64,000 bases of DNA from Salipiger abyssi (GTDB lineage Bacteria > Pseudomonadota > Alphaproteobacteria > Rhodobacterales > Rhodobacteraceae), in NCBI RefSeq assembly GCF_001975705.1, contig NZ_CP015093.1, positions 1,674,001 through 1,738,000 on the forward strand. Reading direction: 5' to 3'. This document shows, piece after piece, positions 8,630-17,536 of this stretch (positions within the stretch are counted from its first letter, which is position 1; every line of letters begins with the position of its first letter). The notes below the pieces were generated by a model. That model did not search any database and was not told the DNA's origin. It saw only the letters and a program-made list of their open reading frames with translations. The position numbers and the translations under genes were made by a program.

Positions 8630-9925
8630 ATGACCATTTCCTCGTCCCTCAATGCCGGGGTTTCCGGGCTCTCCGCGAATGCGAGCCGCCTCGCCGCGAT
8701 TTCCGACAATATCGCCAACTCCTCGACCTATGGCTATCGTCGGGTCGAGACCGATTTCAATTCGCTGGTGATGACCAATGGCGGTCGGACCTATACCGCC
8801 GGTGGCGTGCAATCTTCCAATATCCGCCTCGTCGATGAGGGCGGATCGATTGTATCGAGCAACAACGCCACCGATCTCGCGGTGCGTGGCCGGGGCATGC
8901 TGCCGGTGGCCTCCGTCTCGCAATATCAGGCGACGGGCGAGCCCGAGCTGCTGCTGACCTCGACAGGGTCGTTCCGCCTCAACGAGGAGGGGTACCTCGC
9001 CAATGAGGCGGGATATTACCTTCTGGGCTGGCCCGCCGATCTCGACGGGACGATTCCGTCTTTTCCCCGTGACACCACTGCCGGGCTCGAACCGGTGCAG
9101 TTCAGCCTCAGCCTGACGGGCGATCCGACCACCTCTGTCTCGATGGCGCTGAACCTGCCGGCCACCGAAACCGAGACCGGATCGTCGGGGGATTCGCACA
9201 ACCTTTCGGTGGAATATTTCGACAATCTCGGCGTGTCGCAGAGTATCTCGGTGACCTTTACGCCGACGGTGCCGGCCACGGGCATGTCCAATGAATGGAC
9301 CATGGTGATGACCGATTCCGCGCAGGACGACGCGGTGATCGGCGAATACACCATCGTTTTCGATGATAGCCGCACGGGCGGTGGCCGCATCGCCTCGGTC
9401 ACGCCGGTCTCCGGTGGCCCCTATGACGATGTGACGGGGTTGCTCACGGTCGATGTGGCCGGTGGGCCGATCGAGTTCGATATCGGCGCGGTCGGCGCCA
9501 ATAGCGGCCTGTCGCAGCTTTCCGACAGCTTCGCGCCGATCTCGATCACCAAGGACGGGTCTCCCGTCGGCAATATGGTTTCGGTCGAAATCGACGAAAA
9601 CGGATATGTCAGCGCGAATTACGACACCGGCGTCAGCAGCGTGCTTTACCAGGTTCCGCTGGCCGATCTGCCCAACCCCAACGGCATGATCGCCATGGAC
9701 AGCCAGACCTTCCGGCCCTCGCCCGAAAGCGGCGCCTATTTCCTGTGGAATGCCGGGGACGGCCCGACCGGCGATATCAAGTCCTTTGCGCGGGAGGAAT
9801 CGGCGACCGATGTCGCCAAGGAGCTGACGGATATGATCCAGACCCAGCGCGCCTATTCCTCGAACGCCAAGGTCATCCAGACCGTGGACGAGATGCTCCA
9901 GGAAACCACCAATATCAAGCGCTGA
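8630..9925 (+). CDS. flgE: Flagellar hook protein FlgE
   Basis: FlgE polymerises into the hook. The 431-aa protein has the N-terminal rod/hook motif (SNIANSSTYGYRR-like, about residues 25-45) with flagellar basal-body rod features, a variable central domain rich in Thr/Gly, and the C-terminal coiled D0 end (ELTDMIQTQRAYSSNAKVIQ). The ATG at 8630 has AGAAAGG at proper distance; the GTG 6 bp upstream does not. First gene of the long plus-strand flagellar block. The length is moderate for a hook protein (about 400-430 in enterics). Confidence 0.94.
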   Translation: MTISSSLNAGVSGLSANASRLAAISDNIANSSTYGYRRVETDFNSLVMTNGGRTYTAGGVQSSNIRLVDEGGSIVSSNNATDLAVRGRGMLPVASVSQYQATGEPELLLTSTGSFRLNEEGYLANEAGYYLLGWPADLDGTIPSFPRDTTAGLEPVQFSLSLTGDPTTSVSMALNLPATETETGSSGDSHNLSVEYFDNLGVSQSISVTFTPTVPATGMSNEWTMVMTDSAQDDAVIGEYTIVFDDSRTGGGRIASVTPVSGGPYDDVTGLLTVDVAGGPIEFDIGAVGANSGLSQLSDSFAPISITKDGSPVGNMVSVEIDENGYVSANYDTGVSSVLYQVPLADLPNPNGMIAMDSQTFRPSPESGAYFLWNAGDGPTGDIKSFAREESATDVAKELTDMIQTQRAYSSNAKVIQTVDEMLQETTNIKR

Positions 9926-9962
9926 TCCCTTTCGGGATCGGCCCCTGACGGGAGGCCGCTGA

Positions 9963-11423
9963 ATGTCACTGACCGGAGCCCTTTCCAACGCCTTGAGCGG
10001 CCTCACCGCCAACAGTCGCGCTGCCGCGCTGGTCGCCTCGAACATCGCCAACGCCACGACGGAAAGCTATGGGCGCCGGTCGCTCGATCTCTCCTCACGC
10101 CCCGCCGGCACGTTGGGCGGCGTGGCGATCGACGGGGTGCGGCGCAATGTCGATGTGGCGGTACTGTCCGACCGGCGGCTCTCCGATGCGCAATCCGGCT
10201 TTGCAGACAACATGCAGAGTTTTGCCAGCGGCATTGAGACCCTGCTTGGGGCAAGCGACGAGGCGGGCTCACTCACAAGCCTTTATTCCGCCTTTGAAAA
10301 CGCCTTGCTGTCGGCGGCCTCAGATCCTTCCTCTGATCAGAGGCTGGCCTCCGTGGCGCTCGCGGCGGAGGATTTCACCGAGAAGCTGAACGGCATCTCC
10401 GACGAGATCCAGCTGCAACGCACCGCGGCGGACCGCGCCATCGCCGCCGATGTCGAGTCGCTGAATACGGCGCTGGGCCGGGTCAAGGCGCTGAACACAG
10501 CGATCTCGGAGAGCCTTATCAGCGACGGTGATCCGTCCGCGCTGATGGACGAACGGCAGCGGGTGATCGACGAGGTCTCCGCTATCCTGCCCCTGCGCAG
10601 CGTAGCGCGTGAAAATGGCACCGTGGCGCTTTACGCGGCCTCGGGCACCGTGTTGCTCGATCAGACGATCCACAGCGATCCGGTGACGATCGGCTTCACG
10701 CCACAGAATCCGGTCACCGCGCATATGACGCTCGATAACGGGCTGCTTTCTGGGCTGGAGATCGACGGCTTTGCCATCGATAGCAGCAATGACGGCCCGC
10801 TGGGCGGCGGCAGGCTCGGCGCGCAATTGCAGATCCGCGATACAGTCGCGGTCGACATGCAGGCGGTGCTCGACGGCATCGCCCGCGATCTGATCGAACG
10901 GTTTGCGCCAGGTGGGCCAGATACGACACTTGCAAGCGGCGATCCGGGGCTCTTCACAGATGGCGGCGCGGCTTTCGACGCGCTGGACGAAACCGGCCTT
11001 GCCGGTCGGATTTCGCTCAACCCGCTTGTCTCCCCCGATGGCAATGGCGTCTGGCGCCTGCGCGACGGGCTCGGCGCCGCAACCCGCGGCGATGTCGGCG
11101 ATGCGCGCCTGCTTCAGGCCTATTCCGGCGCGCTCGACGCCTTGCAGCTGCCCGGCTCGGCCAGCCTTGGCAGCGGCACCAGCAGCTTCAGCCAGCATGT
11201 CGCCGATTTTCACTCCGCCATCGCCGCCGCCCGCGTGCGCGCCGACGGCGAACAGAGCTTCAGCAGCGCCCAGAATACGGCGCTGAAGGAGCTGGAACTC
11301 TCCAAGAGCGTGGACACCGATGCCGAGCTTCAAGACCTGCTCCGCATCGAGCAGCACTACGCCGCAAATGCCAGGGTGATCAGCACGGTGGACGAGCTGA
11401 TGCAGACCCTGCTGAACATGTAA
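9963..11423 (+). CDS. flgK: Hook-associated protein 1 FlgK
   Basis: FlgK is the first of the two hook-filament junction proteins. The 486-aa product begins with an axial-protein D0 segment (LSNALSGLTANSRAAALVASN followed by the IANATTESYGRR region) and ends with the matching C-terminal coil (LLRIEQHYAANARVISTVDE). A GGGAGG box precedes the ATG. It lies 37 bp after flgE and 10 bp before flgL, the usual junction gene order. FlgK is exported by the flagellar type III apparatus, so it lacks a Sec signal. Confidence 0.94.
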   Translation: MSLTGALSNALSGLTANSRAAALVASNIANATTESYGRRSLDLSSRPAGTLGGVAIDGVRRNVDVAVLSDRRLSDAQSGFADNMQSFASGIETLLGASDEAGSLTSLYSAFENALLSAASDPSSDQRLASVALAAEDFTEKLNGISDEIQLQRTAADRAIAADVESLNTALGRVKALNTAISESLISDGDPSALMDERQRVIDEVSAILPLRSVARENGTVALYAASGTVLLDQTIHSDPVTIGFTPQNPVTAHMTLDNGLLSGLEIDGFAIDSSNDGPLGGGRLGAQLQIRDTVAVDMQAVLDGIARDLIERFAPGGPDTTLASGDPGLFTDGGAAFDALDETGLAGRISLNPLVSPDGNGVWRLRDGLGAATRGDVGDARLLQAYSGALDALQLPGSASLGSGTSSFSQHVADFHSAIAAARVRADGEQSFSSAQNTALKELELSKSVDTDAELQDLLRIEQHYAANARVISTVDELMQTLLNM

Positions 11424-11433
11424 GGAGCCCACC

Positions 11434-12438
11434 ATGGACACTGTCGGCGATCTTGCCCGGACGCTGGTGCTGCGCACGCATCAGACCCGGCTCAACCGCG
11501 AACTCGACACGCTGGGAACCGAAATCGCCACGGGGTTCGTCAGAGACCCGGCAGCGCATCTGGGTGGCGATGTCACCGGCCTCCTCGCCATCGACCGCAC
11601 ACTCTCGCAGCTCGAAACCTATCGCGTCAACACCGCCGAAGCGGCGCTGCTGGCCGACACGATGCAGACCACGCTGGAGGAGATCCAGGACCGCACCGAG
11701 TCACTTTCGCAGGTGCTGCTCTCGGTCGAGCTGACGCCCAATGACGAAATGTTCCAGACCCTCTCCGGCGATGCGGAGGATGCGCTGCAACAGATGCTCA
11801 ATGGGCTCAACCGTTCGGTCGGCGGTCGGTTTCTGTTTTCCGGCGCCGCCACTGACAGCCCCTCGGTGATCGACAGCGACACCATGCTGGCGGAGCTGCG
11901 CGGCGCACTTGCCGGCGAAACCACCGTTGCGGGCATCGAGGCACAGCTCGACAACTGGTTCGACAGCGCCGGCGGCGGATTCGAAACCGACGGCTATACC
12001 GGATCGGATACCGCGCTGGCGCCGCTGCGGCTCAGCCGGACAGAGAGCGTGACGCTCGACATCCGTGCCGATGAGACCGTGTTCCGCGACATGATGAAGG
12101 CTGTGGCTGGCGCTGCGCTTGCCAGTGACGAAACGCTGAGCTTGTCCACGGAGGTGAAGACGGAACTGATTTCCACCTCGGCGCTGGCGCTTCAAAGCGC
12201 TCAGGCCAGCATGGTCGAGCTGCGCGCCGGTCTGGGCGGCGTCGAGGAACGGATCGAGCGGACCACGGCGCGTAACTCTGCCGAGCGCACCGCGACCAGC
12301 TTGGCGCGGCTGGAGCTTGTCGGGACCGACGAATACGAAACGGCGACACGCTACGAAAACACCCGTGTCCAGCTGGAAAGCCTCTACGCGATCACCGCCC
12401 GCTCGTCACGCCTGTCGCTGACGGCGTTCCTGTCATGA
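11434..12438 (+). CDS. flgL: Hook-associated protein 3 FlgL
   Basis: FlgL links FlgK to flagellin. The 334-aa product shows flagellin-like N- and C-terminal coils (LARTLVLRTHQTRLNRELDT; VQLESLYAITARSSRLSLTAFL) and the GGRFLFSGAATDSPSV motif near residue 130 that is typical of FlgL. TAAGGAG precedes the ATG. Its stop overlaps the flgI start by 4 bp (ATGA), so hook-junction and P-ring genes are coupled. Confidence 0.92.
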   Translation: MDTVGDLARTLVLRTHQTRLNRELDTLGTEIATGFVRDPAAHLGGDVTGLLAIDRTLSQLETYRVNTAEAALLADTMQTTLEEIQDRTESLSQVLLSVELTPNDEMFQTLSGDAEDALQQMLNGLNRSVGGRFLFSGAATDSPSVIDSDTMLAELRGALAGETTVAGIEAQLDNWFDSAGGGFETDGYTGSDTALAPLRLSRTESVTLDIRADETVFRDMMKAVAGAALASDETLSLSTEVKTELISTSALALQSAQASMVELRAGLGGVEERIERTTARNSAERTATSLARLELVGTDEYETATRYENTRVQLESLYAITARSSRLSLTAFLS

Positions 12439-13538
12439 TCCGTTTTGCGGTTTCTCTCTGCCTTGCGCTGATGCTCGCCGGTGCGGCACAGGCGCAGGCG
12501 GTTCGGATCAAGGATCTGGTCGAGGTCGACGGCGTTCGCGCCAACGATCTTGTTGGGTATGGCCTTGTGGTCGGGCTCAATGGCACCGGCGACGGCCTGC
12601 GCAACGCGCCCTTCACCGAAGAGATCATGCAAAACATCCTCGAACGGCTCGGGGTGAATGTCACCGGTGAGCAGTTTCGTCCGCGCAACGTGGCGGCGGT
12701 GTTCGTCACCGGTCGCCTGCCGCCCTTCGCCCGCTCGGGCAGTCAGATAGACGTCACCGTCTCGGCGATCGGCGATGCCAACAGCCTGCTGGGCGGTACG
12801 CTGATCATGACACCGCTCAATGCTGCCGATGGGCAGATCTATGCAGTGGCCCAGGGTACGGTCATCGCCGGCGGTGTCGATGCGGCGGGCGATGCGGCGC
12901 GAGTGGTCCAGGGGGTGCCAACCTCCGGTGTGATCCCGGCAGGAGCGCGCATCGAACGCGAGGTCGAGTTCGATTTCACCCAGCTTTCGACTCTGCGCCT
13001 GGCGCTGCGCGAGCCGGATTTTACCACCGCCGCACGTATCGAAAACGCGATTAACCGGCGTGTCGGGCAGCCTGCGGCCCGGATGCTCGACGCTGGCACG
13101 ATATCGGTCGATCTGCGCCGCACCGGCGCGGGCTCGCCTGCCCGTGCCGTCGTGGCCATCGAGAACCTGCCGGTGGAGCCGGAGCGGCGCGCCCGGGTCG
13201 TGGTCGATCAGCGGTCGGGCACCATCGTGATGGGGGAGGACGTGCGCATCTCGCGCGTCGCGGTATCGCAGGGCAACCTGACCCTGCGGATCGAGGAAAA
13301 CCCGATCACAGTGCAGCCCAATCCCTTCGCCGAGGGCGAGACGGTGGTTGTACCGCGCACCAATGCGGGGATCTTCGAGGAGCCTGGGATCGGCCTGGCG
13401 GAAATCCCGAGCGGAACCTCCCTGTCGGAGGTCATCGCCGGGCTGAACGCGCTGGGCGTGTCTCCGCGCGACATGATCGACATTCTCAAGAGCATCAAGG
13501 CCGCAGGCGCGCTGCATGCGGAATTCGTGGTGATGTAG
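12435..13538 (+). CDS. flgI: Flagellar P-ring protein FlgI
   Basis: FlgI forms the periplasmic P-ring bushing around the rod. The 367-aa length is normal. Residues 1-20 are a Sec signal (LCLALMLAGAAQAQA). The conserved blocks are present: IKDLVEVDGVRANDLVGYGL near the mature start, GLNGTGDG, and GTSLSEVIAGLNALGVSPRD near the C-terminus. It is exported by Sec, unlike rod and hook subunits, and needs the FlgA chaperone, encoded here on the opposite strand at about 23 kb. Confidence 0.95.
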   Translation: MIRFAVSLCLALMLAGAAQAQAVRIKDLVEVDGVRANDLVGYGLVVGLNGTGDGLRNAPFTEEIMQNILERLGVNVTGEQFRPRNVAAVFVTGRLPPFARSGSQIDVTVSAIGDANSLLGGTLIMTPLNAADGQIYAVAQGTVIAGGVDAAGDAARVVQGVPTSGVIPAGARIEREVEFDFTQLSTLRLALREPDFTTAARIENAINRRVGQPAARMLDAGTISVDLRRTGAGSPARAVVAIENLPVEPERRARVVVDQRSGTIVMGEDVRISRVAVSQGNLTLRIEENPITVQPNPFAEGETVVVPRTNAGIFEEPGIGLAEIPSGTSLSEVIAGLNALGVSPRDMIDILKSIKAAGALHAEFVVM

Positions 13539-13619
13539 CGGCATATCCGGCGGGCGCAGACCCTTTATTAACGGCTGCCGGCCTACTCTCTCCTCAACGC
13601 TGACAAAGGAGCCGTCCCA

Positions 13620-14489
13620 ATGCTGGGAATCATCGGGATCGTTGTGATTTTTGCCATGGTGTTCGGCGGTTACATCCTCGCCGGCGGCAAGATGGCGATC
13701 ATTCTCAAGGCGCTGCCTTTCGAGATGATGATGATCGGTGGCGCCGCAGTTGGATCGTTCCTGATCGGCAACGATTCCGGTGTGGTGAAACACACGCTCA
13801 AGGATGTCGGCAAGGTTTTCAAAGGTGCGAAGTGGAAGCCGGCCGATTACCGCGATTTGCTTTGCCTGCTGTTCGAACTGATCCGGCTGGCGCGACAAAG
13901 CCCCGTCGCAATCGAGGAACATGTGGAATCGCCGGGCGAGTCGGCGATCTTTACCAAATATCCAAAGATCCAGGGCGACAAGATCGCGGTGGAGCTGATC
14001 TGCGACACGATGCGCTCCATGTCGATGAACTACGATGATCCGCATCAGGTGGAGGAGGTGCTCGACAAGCGCATCGAGGCGCTGGAGCATCACCGCCTGC
14101 ATTCCAGCCACGCACTGCAAAGCCTGGCGGACGGTCTGCCGGCGCTGGGCATCGTCGCCGCGGTGCTCGGAGTGATCAAGACCATGGGCTCGATCGACCA
14201 GCCGCCCGAGGTTCTGGGCAAGCTCATCGGCGGTGCGCTTGTTGGCACGTTTTTGGGCGTTTTCCTGGCTTATGGCTTTGCCGGGCCCTTCGCGGTGAAG
14301 GTCAAGGCGGTGGTGGAGGACGACCTGCATTTCTATCAGCTGATCCGCGAAGTTCTGGTCGCCAACCTGCACAATCATGCCACGAATATCTGCATCGAGG
14401 TCGGCCGCCAGAATACCCCGGCGCATTTCCGGCCGAGCTTCGTGGATCTCGAGGAGGCGCTGAAATCGGTCAAGCAGGCAGCGGCATGA
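13620..14489 (+). CDS. motA: Flagellar stator protein MotA
   Basis: MotA forms the ring of stator subunits around MotB and couples ion flow to rotation. The 289-aa protein has four hydrophobic segments (starting GIIGIVVIFAMVFGGYILA, then about 28-50, and a pair around 180-240) and a large cytoplasmic loop containing HHRLHSSHALQSLADGLPAL. The third/fourth helices (GIVAAVLGVIKTMG, IGGALVGTFLGVFLAYGF) carry the usual conserved Gly/Pro pattern. AAAGGAG precedes the ATG. Its partner motB is about 5 kb upstream instead of adjacent. The stop overlaps the next gene (ATGA). Confidence 0.95.
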   Translation: MLGIIGIVVIFAMVFGGYILAGGKMAIILKALPFEMMMIGGAAVGSFLIGNDSGVVKHTLKDVGKVFKGAKWKPADYRDLLCLLFELIRLARQSPVAIEEHVESPGESAIFTKYPKIQGDKIAVELICDTMRSMSMNYDDPHQVEEVLDKRIEALEHHRLHSSHALQSLADGLPALGIVAAVLGVIKTMGSIDQPPEVLGKLIGGALVGTFLGVFLAYGFAGPFAVKVKAVVEDDLHFYQLIREVLVANLHNHATNICIEVGRQNTPAHFRPSFVDLEEALKSVKQAAA

Positions 14490-16708
14490 TCCGGGCCGCT
14501 GTACTCATGGCTGCGTTGCTGCTCGGGAGTTTGCCGGCATTCGCTCAGGAGATCCGCGTGCGATCCGGCGAACATGGCGATTTCACCCGTCTGGTGCTCG
14601 ATCTTCCGCGAGACATGCAATGGCGGCTGTCGCAGCCGGAGGCGCGGCAGGCAGAGATTCGTTTCGAAACGGGCGGGTATGTGTTCGATTTTTCCGATGT
14701 GTTTGCTCGCATCGATCGCGCGCGTGTCGCCGACCTTTCGGTCCTGGCGGAAGGGAGCGGCATCCGGATCGACCTCGCCTGCGCCTGCGCAGCCTCGGCT
14801 TTTCTGCTGCGCGAGCGCATGCTCGTTGTCGACATTCGCGCAGGCACGCCGCCGCTGCCAGAACCTTCGCCACCGTCCCCGGCCTCAAAAGCGCTTTCGG
14901 AACTGCGGGTCGGGCCGGACGTCGGTATTGGCCCGCCGCCGGCTGAAAATGCGTTGCTGCCTGCCTTCAGCCTGCCGACCATCGCCGATACCGGTTCCGT
15001 GCCAGCGGAGGCGCCAGCCATCGACCCGGGGGCCTTTGAGCGCATGCTCTCCGAGCAGCTCGCCACCGCAGCCACCGAAGGGCTGCTCAATCCCGCGTTG
15101 CGGGATCTGCTTCGCCCCAACGCCGCGCGGGACGCGTCTCCGGAGGTTTACGAGGATAGCGTTTCCGGTACGGGCGATGCGGCTTCGACGGCGCGCACCG
15201 CTATCGAAGCGGCGATTGCCGGGCAGGACCCTTATGACCTGCAATCGCGCATTCGGATTGGTGGCACCGCTTGCGTGCGCGATGACAGGCTGGACCTTGC
15301 GTCCTGGGGCGGAGATGAAACGCTCGAGACGATCATTCCTGAACTGCGCGCGCGGCTTTACGGCGAATTCGACCGGCTTGATCCCGAGGTGCTGATCGCA
15401 CTGGCCAGGGCCTATCTCCATATCGGATTCGGCGCTGAAGCTCGGGCACTGCTCGAATTGGATCCGGAGCTGCGCGATCCGGTTCTTGTTGCGCTGGCCG
15501 GCATTGTCGATGGTGAGGCTGATGGGGCCGGCGTATTCGCCGGCCAGACCGATTGCGACGGGTTTGCTGCGCTCTGGGCGCTGGCGGGGGCGCCCGCCCT
15601 GCCTGAGGGCGCTGAAATCGACGGCGACGCGATCCGGCGGGCCTTTGAAAAATTGCCGCTGAATCTGCGCTCCCTGCTTGGGCCGCGCCTCGCGACAAGG
15701 CTCGCAGAGGAGGGTCAGCCCGGCGTCGCGCGCAACCTGCTCTTGCAGCTTGCGCGCGCCACGGGCGAGACCAGCGAAGATATGGTTTACAGCGCGGCAA
15801 AGATCGACCGGCTCGAAGGCGCGGTAGATGAGGCGCGTGACGTTCTCGAAGCCTTTGCTGCGCGCGCGGGAGAGCATGCGCCCGACGCGGTCGCCGCCGC
15901 GATCGAGATTGCGACGGAGCGGCGTGAACCGGTCGGCGCGCGCATGACGGAGCTGTCTGCCGCCTATGCGACAGAGCTGCGCGAGACGGAAAAGGGTCCG
16001 GAACTTTGGCGGGCGCATCTGCGGGCGATGATCGCCAATGGCGAGTACGAGGAAGGCTTCGCCAGCTTTTGGAACGCTGACGATATCCCGGAATCGATAC
16101 GTGTCGCCGCCGCCGGTGAGGCGCTGATCCTGCTCACCGAGCAGGCACCCGATACGGCGTTTCTGAAACAGACGGTGTCACGCGCGGCCGCGTTCGATGG
16201 GCTGGTCGAGCCAAAGGCCACGCTTGCCGTGGCAGAGCGCCTGCTCAATCTCGGCCTTAGTGATGAGGCGGCAAGCTGGGCCGATCTGACCGGGGCAGAC
16301 CGCGCAGCCCGGCGCACGCGCCTACTCACCGCCCGCATTCACCTTGCCCGCTCCGAGCCGGAGGCAGCCGAGATCGCGCTGATCGGATTGCAGGGCGAGG
16401 ACGTGCTGCGGCTCCGGGCGGAGGCGCGGCGTATGATGGGCGATTTCGACTATGCCAGAACGGCTTATGACAAGCTTGGCGAGCCGCAGCGGGCACGTTC
16501 CGCTGCCTGGCTGGCGGGTGACTGGCCTGCACTCGATGACGCGCAGGACACGCTGGGCGCGACCGCTGCGCTCGTCCGTGCCGATCTTCCTAATGCAGAT
16601 GAAACTTTGCCGAGCCTTGCGCTCGCCGAACAGCTCGCCGGCACCGGCGCCGAAACGCGTGCCGCCCTGCGCGCCCTGCTGGAGGACACCCGACTGCCGA
16701 GCGACTAA
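14486..16708 (+). CDS. Large periplasmic protein, AMIN-like N-terminus and helical repeats; candidate motility factor
   Basis: I do not recognise a named gene. The 740-aa product has a clear Sec signal (residues 1-21, LLGSLPAFAQ). Residues about 22-120 are beta-rich and resemble an AMIN-type peptidoglycan-binding domain (VRSGEHGDFTRLVLDLPRD), with a Cys pair in DLACACA. A Pro/Ser/Ala-rich linker follows. From about residue 260 there are Ala/Leu-rich helical repeats like a TPR solenoid. The ATG overlaps the motA stop by 4 bp and sltF follows, so co-expression with the stator is likely. A role in stator assembly or PG anchoring, analogous to rhizobial MotC, or one of the extra Roseobacter motility genes, is inference only. 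Confidence 0.7.
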   Translation: MIRAAVLMAALLLGSLPAFAQEIRVRSGEHGDFTRLVLDLPRDMQWRLSQPEARQAEIRFETGGYVFDFSDVFARIDRARVADLSVLAEGSGIRIDLACACAASAFLLRERMLVVDIRAGTPPLPEPSPPSPASKALSELRVGPDVGIGPPPAENALLPAFSLPTIADTGSVPAEAPAIDPGAFERMLSEQLATAATEGLLNPALRDLLRPNAARDASPEVYEDSVSGTGDAASTARTAIEAAIAGQDPYDLQSRIRIGGTACVRDDRLDLASWGGDETLETIIPELRARLYGEFDRLDPEVLIALARAYLHIGFGAEARALLELDPELRDPVLVALAGIVDGEADGAGVFAGQTDCDGFAALWALAGAPALPEGAEIDGDAIRRAFEKLPLNLRSLLGPRLATRLAEEGQPGVARNLLLQLARATGETSEDMVYSAAKIDRLEGAVDEARDVLEAFAARAGEHAPDAVAAAIEIATERREPVGARMTELSAAYATELRETEKGPELWRAHLRAMIANGEYEEGFASFWNADDIPESIRVAAAGEALILLTEQAPDTAFLKQTVSRAAAFDGLVEPKATLAVAERLLNLGLSDEAASWADLTGADRAARRTRLLTARIHLARSEPEAAEIALIGLQGEDVLRLRAEARRMMGDFDYARTAYDKLGEPQRARSAAWLAGDWPALDDAQDTLGATAALVRADLPNADETLPSLALAEQLAGTGAETRAALRALLEDTRLPSD

Positions 16709-16784
16709 CCCGGCGCGGGCTTACGGAAAATAAACCTTGCCGCGATAGCGGTTGAAAACGAACTCGGAACCCCGGTGGATCAGA

Positions 16785-17534
16785 ATGGTCTTTCCCGACA
16801 GTGACAGGACAGGCAGCGTCAGATTTCGCAGAGGGTCACGGCGCGGCGCGCGGTGGCTGGCAAGGTTGATCTATCTGTTTCTGACGCTCGGCACGATCTG
16901 CATGTTTTCCCTCCCGGTGCTTGCGGCGCCCTCGGCAATTTGCGACCGCGCCGCGCGGGAGGCATCGCGCCAGACGGGTGTTCCGGTCGAGGTGTTGATG
17001 GCGATCGCCCGGACTGAGACGGGACGGGCGCGGGGCGGCAAAACGCGCCCCTGGCCCTGGACGATCAATGTGCAGGGTGAGGGGCGTTGGTTCGGCACGC
17101 GGCATGCGGCCCGGCAGCATGCGGCCGCAACACTTGAAAAGCGGATCCGTAGCTTCGATCTGGGCTGTTTCCAGATAAATTACCGCTGGCATGGCACCGC
17201 CTTCCGGTCGCTGGACGAGATGCTCGACCCGGTGGCGAATGCGCTCTACGCGGCGCGGTTCCTGCGCAGGCTCCACGCGGAAACCGGCAGCTGGATCGAG
17301 GCGGCAGGGGCCTATCACAGCCGCACCCCCAAATATGCCGAGCGCTACAAGCGCCGCTACCGCGCTATGCGTGCCGGCCTGTCTCCGGGATTCACAGAAG
17401 ATAAAGAGCCTGTCAGGCATGCTGCGCGGGTCAATCGCTTCCCGCTGCTGCGCCGCGAGGGCGTTGCCGCCCGCGCCTCGCTCGCGCCGCTGTCCGACGG
17501 CGCCGCCGCCTTTGTTCCCGGTCTGGGGGGCTGA
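16785..17534 (+). CDS. sltF: Flagellum-associated soluble lytic transglycosylase (SltF-like)
   Basis: A 249-aa exported SLT-fold protein. A hydrophobic signal or anchor lies at about 25-47 (LARLIYLFLTLGTICMFSL), and the catalytic Glu is Glu78 in AIARTETGR. The goose-lysozyme-like blocks LGCFQINYRWHG and AGAYHSRTPKYAERY follow. In Rhodobacter sphaeroides SltF opens peptidoglycan for the flagellar rod and binds FlgJ. Here a muramidase-less FlgJ is also encoded, so the same division of labour is likely. Start: ATG 16785 after GGTGGATC; a TTG 33 bp upstream is an alternative. It ends 2 bp before flhA. Gene symbol assigned by context. Confidence 0.82.
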   Translation: MVFPDSDRTGSVRFRRGSRRGARWLARLIYLFLTLGTICMFSLPVLAAPSAICDRAAREASRQTGVPVEVLMAIARTETGRARGGKTRPWPWTINVQGEGRWFGTRHAARQHAAATLEKRIRSFDLGCFQINYRWHGTAFRSLDEMLDPVANALYAARFLRRLHAETGSWIEAAGAYHSRTPKYAERYKRRYRAMRAGLSPGFTEDKEPVRHAARVNRFPLLRREGVAARASLAPLSDGAAAFVPGLGG

Positions 17535-17536
17535 GC

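Noticed and set aside
12384..14426. 680-aa minus-strand ORF antisense to flgI and motA
   Set aside because: It is a low-complexity Arg/His/Asp/Gln-rich shadow of two well-supported genes.
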